From NCBI GenBank assembly GCA_035544895.1, contig DASZZM010000039.1, positions 1 through 64,000 of the forward strand: a DNA stretch of 64,000 bases, given 5' to 3'. Both the position numbers and the translations under genes were made by a program. The notes beneath the pieces were generated by a model. It saw nothing but the letters and a program-made list of their open reading frames with translations, was not told where the DNA came from and did no database searches. Shown here piece by piece: positions 34,150 to 43,370 of this stretch; the stretch's first letter is position 1; each line of letters opens with the position of its first letter. This DNA is from JASLEW01 sp035544895 (lineage in GTDB: Bacteria > Acidobacteriota > Thermoanaerobaculia > Multivoradales > UBA5704).

Positions 34150-37100
34150 CTACTTGAAGCTCAGCCGCGCGCCGAAACGGAAGATGCGCGGGCTGGTGAT
34201 CTCGCTGATGAAGTTGGGACCGGTGGTCAAGGCCGGCAGGCCCGGGCGCGGCTGGTTGGTGCCGATCTGCAGCCGGTGCTGGCGCTGCTGCACGTACGCC
34301 TTGTTCAGCACGTTGAAGCAATCGACGCCGAGAGTGAGCCCGACGTCGCTGAAGGTGAACTCCTTCTCGATCCGGCCGTCCAGGATGTGGATGTTGTCGA
34401 GCCGGAACTGATCGGGCCGGTTGACGACCAGGATCCGCTCCAGGGCGCCCTGCATGTTGCCGGGCAGCTGGACCCGCTCGTAGTAAGGGATGGGGTAGCC
34501 CTGCCGGCCGTTCAGCGCCGCGGCGACGTTGAAGCCCCAGGCGCGGTCCGGCATGACCTGGTAGAGGCCGTTGAGGCTGTAGGCCCACTTGCTGTTGATG
34601 TAGACGCCGCCGAAGGAACCCGAGCCGGTCCCCGAGCCCTGCGTGACCACGTCGCCATTGTGATAGGTCGAGGTGGTGAGACCGGGAAGGTTGTAGGTCG
34701 GATCGGCAAAGGCGCCGGCGGGGACCTGGTATTTCCAGTCCGAGAGGGTGAAGTTGCCGCGCAGCATCCAGCGGTTGGCCAGGCGCTTGTTGACGACCAG
34801 GGACGCGCCCTTGTACTCAGAGGACGTCTTTCCGTTGTACAGGAAACGCCCGCCGCGGGTGCTGAGATTGCTGTTCAGGACGTAGTAGGTCAGGGTATAC
34901 GGCTGGCCGTTGGGCAGCGCGCGTGGATCGCCGCCGTTGGCGCCCGTGCGGTTGGGTTTGTTGACGACATGGAAATCAGCGGAGGTGGCGCGGCGGCCGA
35001 CCTGGCCGATGAACCCGGTGTAGGGGTCTGGGCTGTCGAACACCAGCCAGTCCTCCTGCGCGATGTCTTTCTGCTTGCGGTAGGTGAGATTGAGGCCGAC
35101 CACGAACTCCGGCAGGAGGGCATGCTCGCCGCTGAGCAGCAGCTCGTCGGTGTAGGGCGCATGGAAGTTGCTCGCAATGGCATTGGCCTGCAGCAGCCCG
35201 CCGGTAAACGGGTTGACGAAGGGGCTGTAACCCCCGATGCCGAGGGGATTGATGATGTCGCTTGCCGTGATGGTGGGAGTGCCGGGGTTGGCGGTGTAGA
35301 CGTAGACGTAGCTGATCGAGGCAATCGGGTTGAGGAAGGTCGTGGTAGCCGCGCCGAGCTGTTCGGCGAAGCGCGAGTAGCTGGCGCGCAGCAGCGTCTT
35401 GCGGTCCTTGCCCAAGGCGTAGGTCAGACCGAGACGGGGGACGACGTCATTCCAGGTGAAGCCCGCCGGGCCGCCGCCGTAGGTAACCGCGGGCAGCAGG
35501 TCCGGCCGGATCGGGTTGGCCGGCGAGGACGACGCCAGGTTGGTGCCGGTCTGCTTGTCGTAACGCAAGCCGATGTTGGCGGTGAGGTTGCCGATGCTCA
35601 AGGTGTCCTGCACGTAGCCCTGCGTGTACTTGTTCTTGACCTTCAGGGTTTCGGCGCGAGCCAGCTCGAGATAGTTGATGGGGGGTGCGAGGCCGACGAG
35701 AGCACCGTCGAGCAAGACGCCCACGCCATTCCAGGTCGACAGCGAGGTGACTTTGGCCTCGTGGTAGCCGGCGCCGTACTTGAGCTCGTGGCTCAGGTTG
35801 CCGGTGTTGAAGAAGGTGGAGGCGTCGGCCTTGGCCTGCCACTGCGGCCGCGGCGTCCGGTAGAGCAGGTAGCTGTTGTGCCAGACCCCGCCCGAGTCCA
35901 CGAACGGAGTCGCGTCGGCCGGCCCTTGCGGGACGAGCTGGAAACCGCCGTTGACCCGCGAGTACATGCCGGTCAGGTAGAAGGCCGGGCTGAAGATCTG
36001 GGTGTCTTCGATCTTGGACGCGCTCGGCTTGGAACCGACCGAGGACTGGTTCCAGGTGGTCTCCTGGGGACGGGTCGGACCGGCGTTGCGCCCGTTCTTC
36101 TTCTTGTCGCTGTTGAGCCCGAACAGGGTCGCCGAGTTGCTCGAGGTGATCTGCGCGTTGAGCTTGCCGTTGATGTCGGGCAGCTTGGTATGGTCGCTGA
36201 CTCCGGCGATGGTCAGCAGCTTGACGTCCTGATAGCCGTAGGCGCCCCAGATCCACAGCCGGTCCTTGACGATCGGACCGCCGAGCTCGGCGCCGTAGTC
36301 GGTGACCTTGTCGATCTGGTTGCCCTGCTTGATCACCGCCTGCGGGCCGCTAAAGCAGGTCCGCACGCCGCTGATCAGGAAGCACGATGGGTTGCCAGTA
36401 GCAACCGGGCCGTTGCGGAAGGCGCCGACGGTCGTGCCGCGCTGACTGGCGCTGAAGCCGGTGTTCGACTGGAGGGACTTGCCGTCGTAGAAATAGCGGG
36501 CGCTGCCGCGCCACTCGTTGGTGCCGCGCTTGGTCACCATGTTGAGGACGACGCCGCCGGTCTGTATGCTGGCGTCGGAGCCGCCGGTGGTGACCTGCAT
36601 CTCCTGGAACGAGTCGAAGTCGTAGTAGGCGGGCGATGAGCCCAAGGCCGCCATGTCGGTGATGACCACGCCGTCCACCGCCCAGATCGACTGGTCGCCG
36701 CCCGCGCCGGGGCCGGTATAGCCGGACTGCTGTCCGGCCTGGTTGCCGCCGACGTTGATGCGGTCGGTGAGCACGCCCGGAGTGGTCTGCAGCACCGACC
36801 ACGGGTCGCGGTTCTGCGGGATCTTCTGCAGCTCGGTCTGGCTGACCGTGGCGCCGGTCGAGATCCGCCGCTGATCGAGCAGCGGGCTCTCGGAGGTGAC
36901 CGTGATGGTCTCCTCGACCGCCTGGTTCAGCGTCACCTCGATCTGGGTGTTGCGGCCGACGTTGATGACGATGCCAGGGTACTCGACGCTGGAGAAGCCC
37001 TCGAGCTCCGCGCGCAGCTTGTAGGTGGATGGAGCGAGACCGAGGAAGCGGAACTCGCCCTGGGCGTTGGTGACCTGGACCTGCTTGGCTTCGCCGGTGT

Positions 37101-37260
37101 CCAGGGTGACGGTGACGCCGGGCAGCGCGGCACCCGTCTGGTCGAGGACCTTGCCGTAGAGGTTGCCGGTCTGCAACTGGGCCATGGCGGCGCCGCCGCC
37201 GGCCAGAAGCAGGATCGCGGCGACCGCTATGGCGCGTCCCCAAAAGTTTTTGCTCTTCAT
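34150..37260 (-). CDS. TonB-dependent receptor, Oar-like, with N-terminal carboxypeptidase-regulatory domain
   Basis: 1036 residues, ATG 37260 with GGGAGG 9 bases upstream. The signal peptide is MKSKNFWGRAIAVAAILLLAGG... (cleavage near AMAQ). Residues ~30-115 are a CarboxypepD_reg domain (GNLYGKVLDQTGAALPGVTVTL). The plug domain follows (ETITVTSESPLLDQRRISTGATVSQTELQKIP...), and the last ~800 residues are a beta-barrel ending in aromatic FGARLSFK. Such Oar/OmpA-related receptors are expanded in Acidobacteriota and import large substrates across the outer membrane using TonB. It has its own promoter and terminator, so it is monocistronic. Confidence 0.92.
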   Translation of the reverse strand: MKSKNFWGRAIAVAAILLLAGGGAAMAQLQTGNLYGKVLDQTGAALPGVTVTLDTGEAKQVQVTNAQGEFRFLGLAPSTYKLRAELEGFSSVEYPGIVINVGRNTQIEVTLNQAVEETITVTSESPLLDQRRISTGATVSQTELQKIPQNRDPWSVLQTTPGVLTDRINVGGNQAGQQSGYTGPGAGGDQSIWAVDGVVITDMAALGSSPAYYDFDSFQEMQVTTGGSDASIQTGGVVLNMVTKRGTNEWRGSARYFYDGKSLQSNTGFSASQRGTTVGAFRNGPVATGNPSCFLISGVRTCFSGPQAVIKQGNQIDKVTDYGAELGGPIVKDRLWIWGAYGYQDVKLLTIAGVSDHTKLPDINGKLNAQITSSNSATLFGLNSDKKKNGRNAGPTRPQETTWNQSSVGSKPSASKIEDTQIFSPAFYLTGMYSRVNGGFQLVPQGPADATPFVDSGGVWHNSYLLYRTPRPQWQAKADASTFFNTGNLSHELKYGAGYHEAKVTSLSTWNGVGVLLDGALVGLAPPINYLELARAETLKVKNKYTQGYVQDTLSIGNLTANIGLRYDKQTGTNLASSSPANPIRPDLLPAVTYGGGPAGFTWNDVVPRLGLTYALGKDRKTLLRASYSRFAEQLGAATTTFLNPIASISYVYVYTANPGTPTITASDIINPLGIGGYSPFVNPFTGGLLQANAIASNFHAPYTDELLLSGEHALLPEFVVGLNLTYRKQKDIAQEDWLVFDSPDPYTGFIGQVGRRATSADFHVVNKPNRTGANGGDPRALPNGQPYTLTYYVLNSNLSTRGGRFLYNGKTSSEYKGASLVVNKRLANRWMLRGNFTLSDWKYQVPAGAFADPTYNLPGLTTSTYHNGDVVTQGSGTGSGSFGGVYINSKWAYSLNGLYQVMPDRAWGFNVAAALNGRQGYPIPYYERVQLPGNMQGALERILVVNRPDQFRLDNIHILDGRIEKEFTFSDVGLTLGVDCFNVLNKAYVQQRQHRLQIGTNQPRPGLPALTTGPNFISEITSPRIFRFGARLSFK

Positions 37261-37410
37261 TCCAGTGAACCTCCCGTTATGTGGTTGTTGAGCCTGAAGC
37301 CGCGAAGAAACGCCTAGGCTCCGGACAGGAACGACGCGATGACAGTCTGGGATCGATTGTGGAGTCGTCCAACACCTCCTTTCACGTCACGGTACAGTTA
37401 CAAGATGCAT

Positions 37411-37430
37411 CGAGCCCGGGGCGGGGCTCG
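37411..37430 (-). promoter_or_regulatory. Hairpin in the TonB receptor 5' leader
   Basis: CGAGCCC (37411-37417) pairs with GGGCTCG (37424-37430) around GGGGCG, inside the ~195-base leader predicted between the reverse promoter and the receptor start. It does not match any riboswitch consensus I can recognise. Confidence 0.45.
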
Positions 37431-37462
37431 TCGATTCAGGTGTGGAGTGCTGCGAACAATGT

Positions 37463-37491
37463 ATTTTATTCGGCATCTCCCTTCGAGTCAA
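37463..37491 (-). promoter_or_regulatory. Sigma-70-type promoter for the TonB-dependent receptor
   Basis: On the reverse strand: -35 TTGACT (37486-37491), 17-base spacer, -10 TAAAAT (37463-37468), each 5/6 to consensus. It is in the AT-richer spacer 37261-37705, which contains no gene. Transcription would begin near 37456, leaving a ~195-base leader. Confidence 0.75.
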
Positions 37492-37668
37492 GCAAGCCAA
37501 GTGCCACTGCGCAAGGGCTTGCCGACAAGAGACTAACTATCTGAAAAATAAAGATTTGCTACTCCCGAACCGAGGCCTTCCGGGCGCCGCGCGCAGGGCG
37601 ATCCAGCAGCTTGAACGGAGCCGATTCAACTCATTGGATAAGCCGCCGAAGAGCGGACCGCGAGCTCG

Positions 37669-37697
37669 CCGACAGCCGGGCGCGTTCCTGCTATATT
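37669..37697 (+). promoter_or_regulatory. Promoter giving a near-leaderless transcript for the transglutaminase-like/TPR lipoprotein
   Basis: -35 CCGACA (37669-37674, 4/6), 17-base spacer, -10 TATATT (37692-37697, 5/6). The ATG at 37706 is only 8 bases beyond the -10 box and has no Shine-Dalgarno sequence, so the mRNA would start at or within a few bases of the start codon. Confidence 0.5.
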
Positions 37698-37705
37698 GGC
37701 TGGCG

Positions 37706-38827
37706 ATGTACGGTCTTGTGCGGACTTTAATGTCTTGTCTTCTGACTGGCGGACTGCTCTCGGCCGGCTGCACTCAGTACAAGCCTTTCGACTCCGCCGG
37801 CTTTCTGCGCGGCGAATTCAGGAAGCAGGTCGGCCCGGAGCTGGCCGGACGGATCGAGGTGCCTTTCCAGCTCGACGAGCAGGTCCGCGCCGCCTTCAAG
37901 GCCGGCATCCGCCGCGCGGCGCCCAACGAGCCCGAGAAGGTCACCCAGGTTCTCGACTACATCTTCGACCGCCTGCACCTCGAGTACGCGCAGTTCCCCA
38001 CCCGTAGCGCGACCGCGGCGTTCCGGGAGCGCAAGGGCAACTGCCTGTCCTTCGTCAACCTGTTCGTCGGCCTGGCGCGGGAGGAGGAGGGCCTCAACCC
38101 GTTCTACGTCGAGGTCACCGACTATCAGAGGTGGAACCATCAGAAGGGGCTGGTGATCAGCGCCGGGCACATCGTGGCCGGCATGTACCTCGACGGCGAG
38201 CTCAAGACCTATGACTTCTTGCCCTACCGCCCCAAGGAGTACAAGCAGTTCCACCCCATCGACGACCTCGGGGCGGTGGCGCATTACTACAACAACCTCG
38301 GGGCCGAGGCCCTGATCTCGGGCGACCTCGCGGCGGCGCGCAAGCTGCTCACCCTGGCCACGGAAGTTGCACCGCGCTTCGACAAGGGGTTCAACAACCT
38401 GGGAGTGTGCCTGGCGCGCGGCGGCGAGCTCGACCACGCCCTGGAGATCTATCGGCGCGGGCTCGAGATCGATCCGGGGAACCTGATGATCCTCACCAAC
38501 ATGGCTCGCGCCTACCAGGAGCTCGGCCGCGTCCGGGAGGCGGCCGAGCTGCTGGCCAGGATCGAAGGCGCCAACACCACCAACCCCTATTTCTACGTCT
38601 ACCAGGGAGAGATGGCGCTGGCCCGCGGAGAGACGGCGAAGGCCCTCGACTACATGGTCCGCGCCCTTCGGCTGGACACCGAGACGCCCGAGGTCCACCT
38701 CGGGCTGGTGAAGGTGTACCTGGCCCTCGGCGACCGGGAGAAGGCGCGCCATTTCCTCGACCGCGCCCTCAAGTTGAACGCCACGGACAAAGAGGCCCTG
38801 AAGTACGCCCGGATGCTGGGGAAATGA
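37706..38827 (+). CDS. Lipoprotein with transglutaminase-like domain and TPR repeats
   Basis: 373 residues from ATG 37706, which gives a clean lipoprotein signal (MYGLVRTLMSCLLTGGLLSAGC, lipidated Cys 22); in-frame sequence upstream is not protein-like. Residues ~60-190 resemble the transglutaminase-like/bacterial SirB1-type fold, with the nucleophile context RKGNCLSFVNLFVGLARE and the His in ISAGHIVAGMY. Residues ~195-373 are TPR repeats. Probably an envelope protein; enzymatic activity is unproven. It precedes the VWFA-related pair by 55 bases. Confidence 0.8.
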   Translation: MYGLVRTLMSCLLTGGLLSAGCTQYKPFDSAGFLRGEFRKQVGPELAGRIEVPFQLDEQVRAAFKAGIRRAAPNEPEKVTQVLDYIFDRLHLEYAQFPTRSATAAFRERKGNCLSFVNLFVGLAREEEGLNPFYVEVTDYQRWNHQKGLVISAGHIVAGMYLDGELKTYDFLPYRPKEYKQFHPIDDLGAVAHYYNNLGAEALISGDLAAARKLLTLATEVAPRFDKGFNNLGVCLARGGELDHALEIYRRGLEIDPGNLMILTNMARAYQELGRVREAAELLARIEGANTTNPYFYVYQGEMALARGETAKALDYMVRALRLDTETPEVHLGLVKVYLALGDREKARHFLDRALKLNATDKEALKYARMLGK

Positions 38828-38882
38828 CCAGGGCCAGATGAGGAGCGCCTTGCGGTCCAAGGTCTCCTCGAGGAGTGCCGCC

Positions 38883-41105
38883 ATGAGCTCGGTCAGAGGC
38901 AACCGCCAGTTCTTCCCGCTCCCGCTCATCGCCCTGATCGCGCTGTCCCTCCCTGCCATCGCAGCGGGCGCGGAGGTGCCGGCGGTGCAGGCGCCGGCAG
39001 CGGCCGGATCCACGGCGCCGCGGCGCTTCGCCGAGACCGCGCACGTCGTGGCGGTCGAGGTGCCGGTCAACGTCGTCTCCCGTGAAGGCGAGCCGCTGCG
39101 CGGCCTGACCGCGGCCGACTTCGCGGTCTACGACGAAGGCGCGGCGCAGAGGATCAGCCAGTTCGAGGTGCTGGACCTCGACGCGCTCGCGCCGGCCGCG
39201 GCCCAGCCGCTCCGCCACGGTCAGGTCGAGCAGCTCGACTCCGCCGCCCGCCGCCATTTCCTGCTGCTCTTCGACCTGTCTTTCTCCAGCCCGACCGCGG
39301 TGCTCAAGGCGCGGCTGGCGGCGCGCGATTTCGTGCTCCGCTCGCTGCGTCCCTCCGACCTCGCGGCGGTCGCCACCTTCTCGCTCGACACCGGCTTCCG
39401 GCTGGTGGTCACCTTCACGCCGGACCGGTCGCAGGTTGCGCGCGGCATCGACACGCTCGGCTTGCACCTCCCTGACGAATCCGTCGTCAAGTACGACCCG
39501 CTGCACTTCCTGATCGCGGCGCCCGGGTCCTTCTCCGAAAGCGTGGGCCTCGGCGACCTGACCGGAAGGCAGGGGAAGATGGACGCCGCGGTCCTCGAAA
39601 ACCTGATCCTGATCCGCCGGGCGGCGGAGCGAGACGACCAGGACTACACCCGCAGCCGGATCACCTCGATGACCCGCTCCCTGGGCTCGCTGGCCCACTC
39701 CCTGAACGGGGTCGAGGGACGCAAGAACGTGGTTTTATTCTCCGAAGGGTTCGACAGCAAGCTGATGCTCGGCCGCGAGGAGCTGGGCGGCGACGAGGAG
39801 GCGCAAGACGCCTTCAACATCGCCCACGGACAGCTTTGGTTCGTCAACAGCGACAACCGCTACGGCAACACCAAGCTGCAAGGCGTCGTCCACCGCATGC
39901 TCGAAGAGTTCCGGCGCGCCGACTGCGTGATCCAGGCAGTCGACATCGGCGGCCTGAAGGCCGGCGGCGATGCTCGCGACCAGCCCCGCGGCAGCGGCCA
40001 GGAAGCGCTGTTCTACATGGCCAACGAGACCGGCGGGGAGCTGTTCAAGGACGCCAACGACTTCGGCTCCCAGCTCGACCGCCTGCTCTCCCACACCACC
40101 GTCACCTACCTGCTGACCTTCGAGCGCGCCGACCTCAAGGCCGACGGCGCCTACCACCACCTGCGCGTCAAGGCCAAGCTGCCGCTCGGTGCGCGCCTGT
40201 CGTACCGCTCGGGCTACTACGCGCCGCGCCCGTTCCGCGACCTCGACCCGCTGGAGAAGAGCCTCCTTGCCGCGGAAGGCATCGCCACCGCCGCGCCGCG
40301 CAACGACCTCGAGGTCAGCCTGCTGGCGGCGCCTTTCCGCGCTTCCGAGCAGCAGGCCTACGTGCCGGTGATCGTCGAGATGGCGGGCGGTCCCCTGCTG
40401 CAGGGCCACCGAGGCGACAAGCTCAACATCGAGCTCTACGCCTACGCCAGTGACGCGCGCGGCGAGATGCGTGATTTCTTCAGCCAGAGAGTCGGTCTCG
40501 ACGTCAAGCGGGGACGGAAGGCGCTCGCCGCGGCCGGGGTCAAGTACTATGGGCATCTCGACCTGCCTCCCGGCGACTACCGTGTCCGCGTGCTGGTGCG
40601 CAACGCCGAAACCGGACGCACCGGCGTGCGCTCGCTGCCGATCAAGGTCCCCTCCTATCGGCAGGCCGACCCAAGCCTGCTGCCGCCCCTGTTCGTCGAG
40701 CCGCGGCCCGGCTGGGTACTGGTGCGCGAGCGCGACAAGGATGCAGGCCAGCAGCAGTCGGTCATCTACCCGTTCACGATCAGGGGCGAACCTTACGTGC
40801 CGGCGGCGCGGCCGGAGCTTGCCGCCGAGCAGCCGGCGCGGCTGTGCCTGGTGGCCTATAACTTGAGCGCGGGAGATCTGGCGGTATCGAGCAAGGTCAT
40901 TGCCGCCGACGGCAGCGCCTTGCGCGGCGGCGCCCTGTCGGGGGTCGAGCGAACCCAGACCGGTATCTCCGGCCTGGATACCCTGGTCGCGACCTTCAAG
41001 CCGACCGGCCTCGCCGCCGGGAGCTACGTGTTGCAGGTCGCGGTCACCGACCCGGCAACCGGCCGCAAGCAGGTCAATTCCATGCCGTTCGAGGTGATCC
41101 GCTAG
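38883..41105 (+). CDS. Secreted VWFA-related domain protein (acidobacterial type)
   Basis: 740 residues from ATG 38883; AGGAG (38871-38875) is 7 bases upstream and a signal peptide follows at once (LPLIALIALSLPAIAAGA), whereas the in-frame ATG at 38838 has neither. HVVAVEVPVNVVSREGEPLRGLTAADFAVYDEG is the opening of the VWFA-related family found mainly in Acidobacteriota (TIGR03436-like). The MIDAS motif DLSFS starts at D131. Residues ~430-740 are beta-rich. Probably a metal-dependent protein-interaction module in the periplasm or on the surface. A paralogue follows directly. Confidence 0.87.
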   Translation: MSSVRGNRQFFPLPLIALIALSLPAIAAGAEVPAVQAPAAAGSTAPRRFAETAHVVAVEVPVNVVSREGEPLRGLTAADFAVYDEGAAQRISQFEVLDLDALAPAAAQPLRHGQVEQLDSAARRHFLLLFDLSFSSPTAVLKARLAARDFVLRSLRPSDLAAVATFSLDTGFRLVVTFTPDRSQVARGIDTLGLHLPDESVVKYDPLHFLIAAPGSFSESVGLGDLTGRQGKMDAAVLENLILIRRAAERDDQDYTRSRITSMTRSLGSLAHSLNGVEGRKNVVLFSEGFDSKLMLGREELGGDEEAQDAFNIAHGQLWFVNSDNRYGNTKLQGVVHRMLEEFRRADCVIQAVDIGGLKAGGDARDQPRGSGQEALFYMANETGGELFKDANDFGSQLDRLLSHTTVTYLLTFERADLKADGAYHHLRVKAKLPLGARLSYRSGYYAPRPFRDLDPLEKSLLAAEGIATAAPRNDLEVSLLAAPFRASEQQAYVPVIVEMAGGPLLQGHRGDKLNIELYAYASDARGEMRDFFSQRVGLDVKRGRKALAAAGVKYYGHLDLPPGDYRVRVLVRNAETGRTGVRSLPIKVPSYRQADPSLLPPLFVEPRPGWVLVRERDKDAGQQQSVIYPFTIRGEPYVPAARPELAAEQPARLCLVAYNLSAGDLAVSSKVIAADGSALRGGALSGVERTQTGISGLDTLVATFKPTGLAAGSYVLQVAVTDPATGRKQVNSMPFEVIR

Positions 41106-41177
41106 CAGCTTGGCCAACCGTCAGGATATCGTCGCCCACCGGACGCGCAGAAGTCAGCAGCAGCAAGAGGAGAAGTC

Positions 41178-43370
41178 ATGAAATCGACATCGCAGCGTCC
41201 ATCACGCTGGCCCCTGAAAATTGGCGTGGCCGCGGCCGGCCTGGCGCTGGCCATCGCGCCGCCGCGCGGGCAGGGCCAGAAGACCCCGGAGCAGAGTTTT
41301 GCCGAGTCGACCGAGGTGACGGTCGTAGAGGTGCCGGTGCAGGTCGTCCGCGACGGCGAGCCGCTGCGCGGCCTCACCGCCAACGACTTCGAGGTCTACG
41401 ACGGCCGCAAGAGGGTGACCCTCACCGGTTTCGAGGTGCTGGATCTCGCCTCGCCGGGCAACGCGGCCGCCGCCGCCTCCGCCCCCGTTCCGAGCGCGCT
41501 GCGCCGCCACTTCCTGCTCCTGTTCGACCTCTCCTTTTCCGAGCCGAAGTCGATCGTCAAGGCCCGCCAGGCGGCCCGCGGCCTGGTGCTCAAGAGCCTG
41601 CACCCCTCCGACCTCGTCGCCGTCGCCACCTACAGCCTGGCCAACGGTCCGCAGCTTGTGCTCGGCTTTACCCCCGACCGGCGGCAGGTCGAAGCGGCGC
41701 TGAACACCCTGGGCCTGCCGCAGCTCATCGACCGCAACGTCGATCCCCTGCGGCTGGTCGCGGCGGAGGCGAAGTCGGCGGCGGGCTCGGCCGGAGGAAG
41801 CGACAAGTTGGATACTGGTATCAAGGCAGACGTGGCGCAAGAGCTGGCCGAGCTGCTCCGCGGCTATTCGAAGGTGAGCGACAGGGCCAACCGCCAGGTC
41901 ATGGAAGGCGCGGTCAAAGGGCTCACCCGCTCCTTCGCCGATCTCGCCAGGCTGATGAGCTCGGTGCAAGGGCGCAAGCAAGTGGTCTACCTGTCCGAAG
42001 GGTTCGACAGCGCGCTGCTGCAGGGCACGACCAGCGTCGAGGAGCAGGCCAAGATGGCCGATCAGGCGAGCCATGGCCAGTTCGACCAGATCGAATCCGA
42101 CGCACGCTTTGGCAACACCAAGCTGACCAGCCAGATGGATCGCATGCTGGAAGAGTTCCGGCGCGCCGACTGCATCATCCAGGCGGTCGATATCGGCGGC
42201 CTGCGCGCCGGCGCCGAGCAGGGAGCGGCGCGGCCTGCGGGCGCCGATGTCCTGCTGGAGATGGCGCACGACACCGGAGGCGAGCTGTTCGAGCGCTTCA
42301 ACGACCTGGGCGAGGCGATGGGCAAGATGCTGCAGCGGACGAGCGTCACGTATGTGCTCAGCTTCCACCCCGAAGAGCTCAAGCGCGACGGCTCGTACCA
42401 CAAGCTGCGGGTCGAGCTGAAGAACGCGCCGCGCGGCGCCAAGGCGATCGCCCGTCCCGGCTACTACGCTCCCAAGCCCTACGGCAAGACACCGGCGCTC
42501 GAGAAGCTGCTGTTCGCGGCCGACGAGGTGGTCGGCGGCGGCGCGGCGGGCAGCATCCACATGGGGGTGCTGGCGGCGCCCTTCCGGGTGTCCGGCGACC
42601 GCGCCTACGTGCCGGTGGTGGTCGAGGTCAACGGCAGCGCGCTGATGAACGGCGTCCAGGGGACGACGCTGCCGACCGAGATCTACGTCTATGCCATGGA
42701 CTCGGGCGGCGCCATCCGCGACTTCTTCACCCAGAACCTTGGGCTGGACCTCGGCAAGGTGGCGCCGGCGCTGCGCCAGAGCGGCCTCAAGTTCTTCGGC
42801 CACGTCGATCTGCCGGCCGGGCAGTACTCGCTACGGGTGCTGGTGCGCAACAGCGCGACCGGCTCCTATGGCGTGCGCTCGGTGTCGGTGGCGGTGCCGG
42901 CCTTCGGGCAGCCGCTGCCGGTGCTGCTTCCACCCTTGTTCCCCGAGGCGCCCGGAAAGTGGCTGATGGTGCGCGAGGCGCCGCGCGGCGAGCAGAAGTC
43001 GTCGCCGCCGTACCCGTTCATGGCCCGAGACAAGCCCTACATCCCGGCCTCCATGCCGTCTCTGGCTTCGGGAGTCGCGGCGGCGGTCTCGCTGGTCGGC
43101 TATCACCTGCCGGCCGGCGCGCTCAAGGCCGAGGCCAGGGTGATGGCGATGGACGGGCGGGACCTCGGCACGGGCGAGCTCAAGGTCGGAGAGCGGGAGG
43201 AGGGGGGCAGCAACGGCCCCGACCGCTTGACCGCGACGTTTCGGCCGCCTCAGGGGCTCGCGCCCGGCCAGTACAAGCTGGTGGTCACCTTGACCGACGG
43301 CCAGGGAGCGGTGCAGAAGAGCGACATCCTCTTCGAGGTCGCGGCGGCGGGGCAGGGGGCGAAGGGCTGA
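41178..43370 (+). CDS. Secreted VWFA-related domain protein, tandem paralogue
   Basis: 730 residues, ATG 41178 with AGAGGAGAAG upstream. A signal peptide is followed by VTVVEVPVQVVRDGEPLRGLTANDFEVYDG and the MIDAS motif DLSFS at D117. The domain order matches its upstream neighbour, and segments such as FRRADCIIQAVDIGGLRAG are almost the same in both, so this is a tandem duplication. The role is unknown beyond ligand binding inferred from the VWA fold. Confidence 0.87.
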   Translation: MKSTSQRPSRWPLKIGVAAAGLALAIAPPRGQGQKTPEQSFAESTEVTVVEVPVQVVRDGEPLRGLTANDFEVYDGRKRVTLTGFEVLDLASPGNAAAAASAPVPSALRRHFLLLFDLSFSEPKSIVKARQAARGLVLKSLHPSDLVAVATYSLANGPQLVLGFTPDRRQVEAALNTLGLPQLIDRNVDPLRLVAAEAKSAAGSAGGSDKLDTGIKADVAQELAELLRGYSKVSDRANRQVMEGAVKGLTRSFADLARLMSSVQGRKQVVYLSEGFDSALLQGTTSVEEQAKMADQASHGQFDQIESDARFGNTKLTSQMDRMLEEFRRADCIIQAVDIGGLRAGAEQGAARPAGADVLLEMAHDTGGELFERFNDLGEAMGKMLQRTSVTYVLSFHPEELKRDGSYHKLRVELKNAPRGAKAIARPGYYAPKPYGKTPALEKLLFAADEVVGGGAAGSIHMGVLAAPFRVSGDRAYVPVVVEVNGSALMNGVQGTTLPTEIYVYAMDSGGAIRDFFTQNLGLDLGKVAPALRQSGLKFFGHVDLPAGQYSLRVLVRNSATGSYGVRSVSVAVPAFGQPLPVLLPPLFPEAPGKWLMVREAPRGEQKSSPPYPFMARDKPYIPASMPSLASGVAAAVSLVGYHLPAGALKAEARVMAMDGRDLGTGELKVGEREEGGSNGPDRLTATFRPPQGLAPGQYKLVVTLTDGQGAVQKSDILFEVAAAGQGAKG

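Noticed and set aside
33742..36639. 965-codon forward open frame antisense to the TonB receptor
   Set aside because: Long stop-free antisense frames are expected at this GC content; the receptor strand has a signal peptide, known domains, a promoter and a terminator.
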